A DNA stretch of 6,021 bases, taken from contig WQUE01000093.1 in assembly GCA_009785885.1 (NCBI GenBank), forward strand, positions 1 through 6,021, in the 5' to 3' direction. Made by a program: the position numbers and the translations under genes. The DNA comes from Actinomycetes bacterium (GTDB lineage Bacteria; Actinomycetota; Actinomycetes; Propionibacteriales; Propionibacteriaceae). Positions within the stretch are counted from its first letter, which is position 1. Every line of letters begins with the position of its first letter. This document shows positions 1 through 5,491 of this stretch, piece after piece. The notes below the pieces were generated by a model, which saw only the letters and a list, made by a program, of their open reading frames with translations, did not search any database and was not told the DNA's origin.

Positions 1-537
1 TCGCTCGGCGTGCTGGTGCCGGGCACGCCCGGCCGCGCGCTGGCCAACGCGGACGAGATAGCGCAAGCCTGGTTCGACGCCCTCGTCAGCCACCAGGCGG
101 GGACGGTCACGGCCGCGTTCGCCTCCACCGGCTTCGGCACGGTGCCCGTGCCGGCCGCCGCCGTGCATCCCGGCGTGGTCCACGCCGGGCACTGGGTCGA
201 TGTCGACCTGACACGCCAGATGGCGATCCTGTTCGATGGAACCGAGGCGGTGCGGGCGTTCATCATCTCGTCCGGTGCGCCCGGGCATGAAACCCCGACG
301 GGCCACTTCCGCGTATATGCCCGGGTCGCCTCCCAGACGATCGCCGGCGACGGCTACCGGTACGACAACGTCAAGTGGTGCGTGTGGTTCCAGGGCAACT
401 ACGGCTTCCACACGGCGTACTGGCACGACGACTTCGGCCAGCCGGTCAGCCATGGCTGCCTCAACATGCGTGAGGCCGATGCGAAGGCCGTGTACGACTG
501 GGTGTCGCTCGGCAGCGACATCGAAATCCACACCTGA
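1..537 (+). CDS. L,D-transpeptidase (YkuD domain), C-terminal part, 5' end off window
   Basis: This is the 3' part of a peptidoglycan L,D-transpeptidase, a secreted or membrane-anchored enzyme that makes 3-3 crosslinks between meso-diaminopimelate residues or attaches groups to the wall. The frame is open from the first base, so the GTG at position 10 is probably internal and the signal or anchor segment lies upstream. Numbering from the first visible codon, residues about 15-50 (ADEIAQAWFDALVSHQAG onward) resemble the end of the peptidoglycan-binding domain that often precedes YkuD in actinobacteria. The catalytic domain starts near HWVDVDL (about residue 64), passes through SSGAPGHETPTGHF, and carries the active site H137 followed by SHGCLNM with nucleophile C153 and H151. 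The domain ends at the stop TGA, as is usual. The next gene, tpx, lies 101 nt downstream on the same strand; no clear functional link is visible. Family assignment is secure; the total length is unknown. Confidence 0.93.
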   Translation, partial: SLGVLVPGTPGRALANADEIAQAWFDALVSHQAGTVTAAFASTGFGTVPVPAAAVHPGVVHAGHWVDVDLTRQMAILFDGTEAVRAFIISSGAPGHETPTGHFRVYARVASQTIAGDGYRYDNVKWCVWFQGNYGFHTAYWHDDFGQPVSHGCLNMREADAKAVYDWVSLGSDIEIHT

Positions 538-626
538 AAGGCATCCGCGCCAGGCCGGCGAATGCGCCCTTGGCGAGCCCGGCACCCCAAATCGGACCCG
601 AATGCCCCCGGCCGGGCGGCGAGGAC

Positions 627-632
627 CATACT
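627..632 (+). promoter_or_regulatory. Possible -10 element giving a leaderless tpx mRNA
   Basis: CATACT matches the bacterial -10 consensus at four of six positions, including the key A2 and T6. It ends six bases before the tpx ATG, the spacing expected if transcription starts at or next to the A of the start codon. No -35 hexamer is visible 16-18 bases upstream (the region is GC-rich), which is common in actinobacterial promoters. This is an inference from spacing and a weak motif. Confidence 0.3.
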
Positions 633-638
633 GGAGGC

Positions 639-1136
639 ATGGCTACGACATCTTGGGACGGAGCCCCCGTCCATACCTGCGATGAGCTCCCCGCGATCGG
701 GGCGGCCCTACCCGCGTTCACCGTGGTCGGCACCGACCTGGCCGACATCACCCGTGACACTGTTGCCGGATCGCGCGTGATCCTCAACATCTTCCCGAGC
801 ATCGACACCGGCGTGTGCGCCATGAGCGTCCGCCAGTTCAACAAGCTGGCCACCGACCTGCCCGGGGTGAAGGTGCTGTGCGTCTCGAAGGACCTGCCGT
901 TCGCGCTCGGCCGGTTCTGCGGGGCGGAAGGCATCGAGAACGTGACGACGGCTTCGGCGTTCCGGTCCTCGTTCGGCGAGGACATGGGTGTGACGATGGT
1001 CGACGGCCCGTTCGCCGGTCTGCTGGCGCGGGCCGTCGTCATCGCGGACGCGACCGGTAAGGTCATCTACACCCAGCTCGTCCCGGCGATCGGTGACGAG
1101 CCCGACTACCAGGCCGCGCTGGCGGCGCTCGCCTGA
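639..1136 (+). CDS. tpx: Thiol peroxidase Tpx (atypical 2-Cys peroxiredoxin)
   Basis: This cytoplasmic peroxiredoxin reduces hydrogen peroxide and alkyl hydroperoxides with electrons from thioredoxin. The 165-aa product matches the family length (the E. coli protein is 168 aa). The signature FPSIDTGVCAMSVRQFN contains T57 and the peroxidatic cysteine C60. SKDLPFALGRFCGAEG supplies the resolving C94, and R131 in LLARAVV matches the conserved active-site arginine. DGPFAGLLARAVV and QLVPAIGDEPDY are also typical of Tpx. The ATG at 639 was chosen because MATTSWDGAPV aligns with the family N-terminus; the frame is open upstream to 570 but that extension (MASPAPQIG...) looks like noncoding sequence. 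GGAGG at 633-637 is only one base from the ATG, which is unusually close, so a leaderless transcript is possible. C14 and C81 are additional cysteines. The gene converges on the aldo/keto reductase gene across a GC hairpin. Confidence 0.97.
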   Translation: MATTSWDGAPVHTCDELPAIGAALPAFTVVGTDLADITRDTVAGSRVILNIFPSIDTGVCAMSVRQFNKLATDLPGVKVLCVSKDLPFALGRFCGAEGIENVTTASAFRSSFGEDMGVTMVDGPFAGLLARAVVIADATGKVIYTQLVPAIGDEPDYQAALAALA

Positions 1137-1174
1137 GGTCACCGTCGGGGAAGGACCATCCCCCCATCCCCCTG

Positions 1175-1211
1175 GCAGGGCGGGCCCGCACCAGATGCGG
1201 GCTCGCCCTGC
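1175..1211. terminator. GC-rich hairpin between convergent genes, likely bidirectional terminator
   Basis: Bases 1175-1190 (GCAGGGCGGGCCCGCA) pair with 1196-1211 to form a 16-bp stem closed by the 5-nt loop CCAGA, with a single G-U wobble at the centre when read on the plus strand (A-C mismatch on the minus strand). It lies 38 bases after the tpx stop and 8 bases after the stop of the aldo/keto reductase gene on the other strand. Neither side has a T-run, so it is not a textbook intrinsic terminator, but U-less strong hairpins between convergent genes are common in high-GC actinobacteria. Confidence 0.75.
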
Positions 1212-1219
1212 TGTGGCCA

Positions 1220-2080
1220 TCAGGCCGCGTCGAGGGCCGCGAGTTCGTCCGCGGACAGGACCAGGTCGGCGGCCTTCAGCGAGTCGAGGATCGTCTCGGG
1301 GCGTGACGCCCCGGGGATCGGGATGACGTGGGGTCCCTGCGCCAGTTCCCAGGCGAGCGCCACCTGCTGCGCCGAAACGCCGTGCGTGGCCGCGACGTCA
1401 TGGAAGACGCCGAAGCGGTCGCCCAGTTCCTTGGCCCGGCCGATGCCGCCGAGCGGACTCCACGGCAGGAACGCGATGCCAAGCCGTCCGCACTCCTCCA
1501 GCGTGTCCTGCGTCCGGCGGTACGCCGGCGAGTACTGGTTCTGGACGGCGGCGAGCCGTCCGCCCAGGATGTCGTTCGCGGTCCGAATCTGCTCGACGCT
1601 GGCGTTCGACACACCGGCCCGTACGATGACGCCCGCGTCCAGAAGCTCGGCGAGCGCCCCGATCGAGTCGGCGTAGGGCACGGCCGGATCGGGGCGGTGG
1701 TAGTAGTACAGGCCGATGGCTTCGACCCCGAGGTCCCGGCACGACTGCTTCGCGGCCGCCTTGAGGTAAGCCGGGTCGCCGTTCTGCGTCCACGACCCGT
1801 CGCCCGGGCGTAGGTGGCCGCCCTTCGTGGCGACGAGCACCGTGGACGAGTCGCCCGACCAGGCTCGCAGGGCCTCCGCAATGAGGCGTTCGTTGTGGCC
1901 GACCTCCCCGGCGAGCAGGTGGTAGGCGTTGGCGGTGTCGATGTGGCGCACGCCCGCATCGAGCGCGGCGTGGATCGTCGCGACGGCCTGGCTGGCGTCC
2001 GGACGCCCCTCGATCGACATGGGCATGCCGCCCAGGCCGATGGCGCCGACGGGGAAGTCGGCGATGGTTCGCATCTGCAT
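1220..2080 (-). CDS. Aldo/keto reductase
   Basis: This is a probable NADPH-dependent cytoplasmic oxidoreductase of the aldo/keto reductase superfamily, with a (beta/alpha)8 barrel fold, that reduces carbonyl groups; its substrate cannot be read from sequence. The 286-aa product has all four catalytic residues: D48 and Y53 in HIDTANAYHLL, K86 in VATKGG and H128 in GLYYYHRPDP. The GLGGMPMS loop near the N-terminus and C-terminal IPIPGASRPETI (cofactor phosphate-binding loop) are also typical. The ATG at 2080 is preceded by GAGAGGA five bases away. A second ATG two codons later has poorer spacing, and the longer open frame that runs on into the neighbouring gene is a GC artefact. It is the last gene of the minus-strand cluster, 44 nt after the MalY-like gene, and ends at the hairpin 1175-1211. 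Such enzymes are often annotated as general stress or detoxification reductases, but that is family knowledge and not visible here. Confidence 0.95.
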   Translation of the reverse strand: MQMRTIADFPVGAIGLGGMPMSIEGRPDASQAVATIHAALDAGVRHIDTANAYHLLAGEVGHNERLIAEALRAWSGDSSTVLVATKGGHLRPGDGSWTQNGDPAYLKAAAKQSCRDLGVEAIGLYYYHRPDPAVPYADSIGALAELLDAGVIVRAGVSNASVEQIRTANDILGGRLAAVQNQYSPAYRRTQDTLEECGRLGIAFLPWSPLGGIGRAKELGDRFGVFHDVAATHGVSAQQVALAWELAQGPHVIPIPGASRPETILDSLKAADLVLSADELAALDAA

Positions 2081-2085
2081 GATGT

Positions 2086-2092
2086 TCCTCTC
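2086..2092 (-). promoter_or_regulatory. Ribosome binding site of the aldo/keto reductase gene
   Basis: GAGAGGA on the minus strand, five bases before the ATG at 2080. It fixes the start of the reductase within a frame that is otherwise open far upstream. The same heptamer precedes the two genes upstream in the cluster. Confidence 0.75.
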
Positions 2093-2124
2093 TTCTTGGG
2101 ATTTCGGTGGGATTGGGTGGTGCG

Positions 2125-3294
2125 TCAGGCGGTCGCACCGCGGCGGAGGCGGTCCAGTCCGTCGTCGAGCCGGGCACGCGGACAGGCGACGTTGAGCCGG
2201 AGGAAGCCGGCACCGTCCCCACCGAACTGAGCGCCGTCGGACACGTACAGCCCCGTGCGGGTTCGCAACGCCTGGCAGAACGCGGCCGAATCGCGGCTCA
2301 GGGCCGAGATGTCGACCCACATGAGGTACGTCGCGTCGCTGCACGTCGTGGACATGCCGGGGATCGTGTCGTTGATCGTGGCCACCGCGTGGCGCTTGTT
2401 GGCCCAGACGTAGTCGCGCAGGGCGTCCAGCCAGGGTTCGCCGGCGCTGTAGGCGGCGATGGTGGCGTCGACGGCGAACGCGTTCGGCTCCGCGACCTCG
2501 TCCCGGTTGAGGCTTTGGCGGATCGTTTCGCGCAGAGTGGGGTCGGGCACGATGACGCTGCCCGACTGGATACCGGCCAGATTGAAGGTTTTCGTCGGGG
2601 CCACGCATGTGATGGACGAGGCGGCACCCGGCCCGCCGACGGTGGCGAACGGCACGTAGCCGGTCCCCGGCGCGGTCAGGTCGCAGTGGATCTCGTCGGA
2701 CACGACGACCACGTCGTGACGGGCCGCGAGGTCGGCGAGGCGACGCAACTCGTCGGCGGTCCACAAGCGGCCCACCGGGTTGTGCGGGTTGCACCAGATG
2801 AGCAGGTGGACGTCCGGCCGGGCCAGCTTGGCCTCCAGGTCGGCCCAGTCCACGGCGTAGGCCCCCGTGGCGGGGTCGCGCACAAGATCGCTGCCGAGAA
2901 CGATCCGGCCGGAGTTCACGACCGAGTTGAAGAACACGTGGTAGACGGGCGGGGCGATCACGACGGGCTCACCCGGGGCGGTCAGCGTCCGCACGACCGA
3001 GGACACCGCCGGGATCACACCCGTCGCGAAGAGGATCCAGGCGGGGTCGACGTCCCAGCCGTGGCGCCGGGACCACCAGCCGGCGACCGCGGCCGCATAG
3101 CCCTCGGGGATGATCTGGTAGCCGAGCACGCCGCCCTCGAGCCGGGTGCGGAGCGCATCCATGATCGGCGGGGCCGTGCGGAAGTCCATGTCCGCGACCC
3201 ACATGGGCAACTCGTTCTCGGCGACGTCCCATTTGGCCGAGTTCGTGCCGCGCCGGTCGAGCATCTCGTCGAAGTCGGGAACCGGGTTCGTCAT
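2125..3294 (-). CDS. MalY/PatB-type PLP-dependent aminotransferase fold enzyme (probable cystathionine beta-lyase / C-S lyase)
   Basis: This is a fold-type I PLP enzyme of the MalY/PatB group, whose studied members cleave C-S bonds in cystathionine or cysteine conjugates, releasing pyruvate, ammonia and a thiol. The 389-aa length is normal for the group. The N-terminal block KWD...ELPMWVADMDF (residues 21-38) is its hallmark. PLP contacts are visible in order: WCNPHNPVGR with N172, VSDEIHCDL with D200 (pyridine nitrogen), and APTKTFNLAG with the Schiff-base lysine K235. R366 in FLRLNVA should bind the substrate carboxylate. The ATG at 3294 overlaps the stop of the beta-helix gene as ATGA, so translation is probably coupled; its GAGAGGA site lies nine bases upstream, inside the last codons of that gene. 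Family membership is clear. Methionine biosynthesis, cysteine-conjugate breakdown and a regulatory role like that of E. coli MalY cannot be told apart here, so no gene symbol is given. Confidence 0.94.
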   Translation of the reverse strand: MTNPVPDFDEMLDRRGTNSAKWDVAENELPMWVADMDFRTAPPIMDALRTRLEGGVLGYQIIPEGYAAAVAGWWSRRHGWDVDPAWILFATGVIPAVSSVVRTLTAPGEPVVIAPPVYHVFFNSVVNSGRIVLGSDLVRDPATGAYAVDWADLEAKLARPDVHLLIWCNPHNPVGRLWTADELRRLADLAARHDVVVVSDEIHCDLTAPGTGYVPFATVGGPGAASSITCVAPTKTFNLAGIQSGSVIVPDPTLRETIRQSLNRDEVAEPNAFAVDATIAAYSAGEPWLDALRDYVWANKRHAVATINDTIPGMSTTCSDATYLMWVDISALSRDSAAFCQALRTRTGLYVSDGAQFGGDGAGFLRLNVACPRARLDDGLDRLRRGATA

Positions 3295-4157
3295 GGGGTG
3301 TGGTCCTCTCGGGGTGTGATCGTCTCGAAACGGGTCGCCGCATGGTCGAGGGCGGGGTCGTCCTGAATCAGCTCGCCGATCCCGTGACTGCGGATGACGC
3401 CGCCTGCGGGGTTGATCACCGAGTCGACCGTACTGTCCAGGGTGGCGTCCACGGTCGAGTACTCGAAGGCCAGCGTCGTGTTCACCAGGCGGCAGTCGCG
3501 CAAGACGAGGCCGTCGATGTAGCACAGCCCCTGCAGGCTCTCGATCACGCAGTTGTCGAACGTCACGCGAGTGGAGTTCCAGCCGAGGTATTCGCCGATG
3601 ACCAGGCAGTTCCGGACCGTCACGTCCCGGCAGTTCCAGAACGCGTCCTTGCTGAGCAGGACCCCGCCGTCGATCTCGATGTCGCTGCCGCCGTCGAACA
3701 GGTAGTTGCCGTTGACGCGCAGATCGGTGGCGCGCACCCGTGAGGCGTTCATCCCGACGTAGTCGCCGTTCGCGCTGACATCGCGCAGCGTCACGTCCTC
3801 GCACGACCACAAGGTCTCCGTCGCGTTCGGTAACTCGACGTGCTCCAGCGTGATGCCCCGCGAGCGCCGGAACGTCTTCGGGGCGGCGATGAGCGAGCGG
3901 GTGATCGTGATGTCCCGGGTGTACCAGATGCCCGAGCGGGCCGTGTCCAAGAGCGCCGAACGGTCCATCGTGACGCCGGTGGCGTACCAGAGGGGATACT
4001 TCCAGCCGAAGACGCAGGAGTCGAGGCGGATGTCGCGGACGTGCTTGAGGGGGGATTCGCCGTCGCTGAACGTCGTGCCGCTGATCGAGGTCTGGCGAGC
4101 CTGGAACAGCGCGCGCTCGCCGGTCAGGTGTGCATCCTCGATGCGTTGGTGGGGCAC
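3291..4157 (-). CDS. DUF3737-type right-handed parallel beta-helix protein
   Basis: This is a 288-aa protein of unknown biochemical function that I recognise as DUF3737-like. It starts with an ERALFQARQTSISGTTFSDG-like segment, followed by GESPLK and the family-typical FGWKYPLWY (residues 50-58). From residue 41 to about 235 it consists of about ten near-identical-length coils of 18-20 residues (starting at 41, 61, 81, 101, 121, 141, 160, 178, 198, 217). Each begins with alternating hydrophobics such as RDITITRSLI, DVTLRDV, DVTVRNCLVI or LVLRDCRLV, the pattern of a parallel beta-helix or solenoid. No signal peptide or membrane segment is seen, so it is probably cytoplasmic. The GTG at 4157 was chosen because GAGAGGA lies five bases upstream and the family-like sequence begins there; the ATG at 4232 would add 25 Pro/Arg-rich residues without homology. 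The stop overlaps the next start (ATGA). The fold resembles carbohydrate-active or scaffold beta-helices, but no catalytic residues can be assigned. Confidence 0.85.
   Translation of the reverse strand: MPHQRIEDAHLTGERALFQARQTSISGTTFSDGESPLKHVRDIRLDSCVFGWKYPLWYATGVTMDRSALLDTARSGIWYTRDITITRSLIAAPKTFRRSRGITLEHVELPNATETLWSCEDVTLRDVSANGDYVGMNASRVRATDLRVNGNYLFDGGSDIEIDGGVLLSKDAFWNCRDVTVRNCLVIGEYLGWNSTRVTFDNCVIESLQGLCYIDGLVLRDCRLVNTTLAFEYSTVDATLDSTVDSVINPAGGVIRSHGIGELIQDDPALDHAATRFETITPREDHTP
3304..3310 (-). promoter_or_regulatory. Ribosome binding site of the MalY-like gene inside the upstream gene
   Basis: GAGAGGA on the minus strand, nine bases before the ATG at 3294. It is encoded within the last codons (Arg-Glu-Asp) of the beta-helix gene, so ribosomes finishing that gene pass over it. 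This supports translational coupling through the ATGA overlap. Confidence 0.7.
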
Positions 4158-4162
4158 AGGCG

Positions 4163-4169
4163 TCCTCTC
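4163..4169 (-). promoter_or_regulatory. Ribosome binding site that fixes the GTG start of the beta-helix gene
   Basis: GAGAGGA on the minus strand, five bases before the GTG at 4157. The ten-base context CCGAGAGGAC is identical to the site of the MalY-like gene. It favours the GTG over the upstream in-frame ATG at 4232, which has no comparable site. Confidence 0.7.
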
Positions 4170-4216
4170 GGTCGGCGGCGTCGGACGGGTGGGCGGGTCC
4201 GGCGTCCGCACCGGCC

Positions 4217-4222
4217 AGTTTA
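4217..4222 (-). promoter_or_regulatory. Weak candidate internal -10 element upstream of the beta-helix gene
   Basis: TAAACT on the minus strand fits TANNNT and is the only AT-rich patch in the 78-nt gap between the GH13 gene and the beta-helix gene. A CTGACT that looks like a -35 is only 11 bases away, too close, and no other -35 is visible. An internal promoter for the last three genes is therefore only a possibility. Confidence 0.22.
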
Positions 4223-4235
4223 GGCGCCGCACCAG

Positions 4236-5456
4236 TCAGGCCCGGTAGGCGAACAGCGGTCCGTGCGCGTCCGTCACCGCGCAGGACGGGTGGGTGGCGT
4301 CGCTCAGATCGCAGACGACGTCGAGGCTCAGGGAGGTGTCGTCGCGGGCCGACGACGTGTAGGCCAGGCGGGCGCACGTCAGGTCGGTGATTCGGGTCGT
4401 GGCGCGCTCCAGCCAGGGACGTTCGCGGCGCAGGTGGACGAGTTGGCGGGTCAGGTCGGCCAGCCAGGCACCGTCGGCGGGCAGGTCGGCGGGCGAGCGG
4501 GGGTACGCCGGACGGAGCGGATCGTCGGCGGCGCGGCCGGATCCCTTGGTCCCGGTCAGCCCGCGTTCGTCGCCGTAGTACAGGTGTGGGGAGCCGCCGA
4601 CCGTGAGCAGGATCGCCAGCGCCAGCGGCACGCGGTGCGGCCCGACCTGGCTGGCGATGCGGTCCGTGTCGTGGTTGCCGACGAACGTGACTGGCGCGAA
4701 CGTCTCCAGGAGCGCCGCGTGGCGCTGCAACGCCCAGCGCAGCTCGAAGAAGTTCACGGATACCAAGGAGCTCCAGATGGCCTTCCACAGCTCGTACTGG
4801 GTCGTCGCGTCCACCCCCGAGGACCGCACGAAGCCGGCGTAGTCGCCGTGGATCATCTCGGCGAACACGTACGCCTTCGGGAACGCGGCCCGCACCCCGG
4901 GCAGCACGCCCGCCCAGAACGCCGGCGGGGTCGCGTAGGCCGCGTCGAGCCGCCACCCGTCGATTCCGCGCGCCAGCCAGGTGCGCATGATCCGTTCGAC
5001 CATCGTGGCGACCTCGGGGGAGTCGTGGTTCCACTCGGGCAGACCCTCGTGCCCCTCGAAGTAGCGCGGGCCGCGTGCGTCCCAGGCGAACAGGCGACGG
5101 TCGGGGTGCCAGTCGCCACCGGCGAGTGCGCCGGCGAACAGCGGGTGTTCCCGCCCGGCGTGGTTGAACACCCCGTCCAGGTACACCGCCAGCCCGGCAT
5201 CGTGCGCCGCCCGGAGCAGCGCGGATAGGTCGGATTCGTCGCCGAGGCGCGGATCGATGCGCTCGTAGTCGACCGTGTCGTAACCGTGGCTCGTCGAGGC
5301 GAAGACCGGTCCGAGGCTGAGCGCATCGCACCCCAACCCGGCCGCGTAGCCCAGCCATGGGATCAGGTCGACCAGGCGGTGCTCCAGCGTCGCTTTCCCC
5401 GTGGGACGGATCGGCGCGTCGAGGAAACCGAGGGGATAGACGTGCCAGACGGTCAC
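4236..5456 (-). CDS. GH13 alpha-amylase-family glycoside hydrolase (intracellular)
   Basis: This is a 406-aa alpha-amylase-family enzyme expected to hydrolyse or transfer alpha-glucosidic bonds in glucans or malto-oligosaccharides. Conserved regions appear in order: LGPVFASTSHGYDTVDY (49-64), DGVFNH (94-99), GWRLDAA with nucleophile D171, AEMIHG with acid/base E200, and FVGNHDTDR with H262 and transition-state D263. Thus the full GH13 catalytic set is present. It begins directly with WHVYPLGFLDAP, the first barrel strand, and has no signal peptide, carbohydrate-binding module or N-terminal domain, so it probably acts inside the cell on imported or stored sugar. After the barrel, about residues 345-406 form only a short C-terminal beta domain. 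The GTG at 5456 is preceded by AAGAAGGA three bases away; the longer open frame to 5768 overlaps the transporter gene and is spurious. It sits 35 nt after the MFS gene and 78 nt before the beta-helix gene. Exact substrate (maltodextrin, sucrose, trehalose) is not resolved. Confidence 0.93.
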   Translation of the reverse strand: MTVWHVYPLGFLDAPIRPTGKATLEHRLVDLIPWLGYAAGLGCDALSLGPVFASTSHGYDTVDYERIDPRLGDESDLSALLRAAHDAGLAVYLDGVFNHAGREHPLFAGALAGGDWHPDRRLFAWDARGPRYFEGHEGLPEWNHDSPEVATMVERIMRTWLARGIDGWRLDAAYATPPAFWAGVLPGVRAAFPKAYVFAEMIHGDYAGFVRSSGVDATTQYELWKAIWSSLVSVNFFELRWALQRHAALLETFAPVTFVGNHDTDRIASQVGPHRVPLALAILLTVGGSPHLYYGDERGLTGTKGSGRAADDPLRPAYPRSPADLPADGAWLADLTRQLVHLRRERPWLERATTRITDLTCARLAYTSSARDDTSLSLDVVCDLSDATHPSCAVTDAHGPLFAYRA

Positions 5457-5459
5457 TGG

Positions 5460-5467
5460 TCCTTCTT
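5460..5467 (-). promoter_or_regulatory. Ribosome binding site that fixes the GTG start of the GH13 gene
   Basis: AAGAAGGA on the minus strand, three bases before the GTG at 5456. The spacing is slightly short, but the family N-terminus starts at exactly this codon and no in-frame ATG is nearby. Confidence 0.6.
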
Positions 5468-5491
5468 TCTGCCCGCGGGGACCGGGGCGGC

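Noticed and set aside
538..638. Possible terminator or riboswitch in the gap between the transpeptidase and tpx.
   Set aside because: Only very short GC pairings (such as GCGCC-CTT-GGCG) are visible, with no U-run and no recognisable riboswitch core.
2081..2794. N-terminal extension of the aldo/keto reductase frame into the PLP gene.
   Set aside because: The extension is Arg/Pro-rich shadow sequence; the ATG at 2080 has a good ribosome site and the family N-terminus begins there.
2107..3366. A 419-codon plus-strand open frame antisense to the PLP gene.
   Set aside because: Its composition is Val/Gly/Arg/Asp-rich and without motifs, as expected from the complement of a high-GC gene; the opposite strand encodes a complete PLP enzyme with all catalytic residues.
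4263..5228. A 321-codon plus-strand open frame antisense to the GH13 gene.
   Set aside because: Low-complexity Arg/Gly/Val/Gln composition and no recognisable domain; the GH13 catalytic motifs on the minus strand explain the region.
2125..5358. A 1077-codon minus-strand open frame spanning the PLP gene, the beta-helix gene and most of the GH13 gene.
   Set aside because: Only its last 389 codons look like protein; the rest is Arg/Pro/Gly-rich shadow of the two neighbouring genes, which are in other frames and carry clear family motifs. Lack of stops is expected at this GC content.
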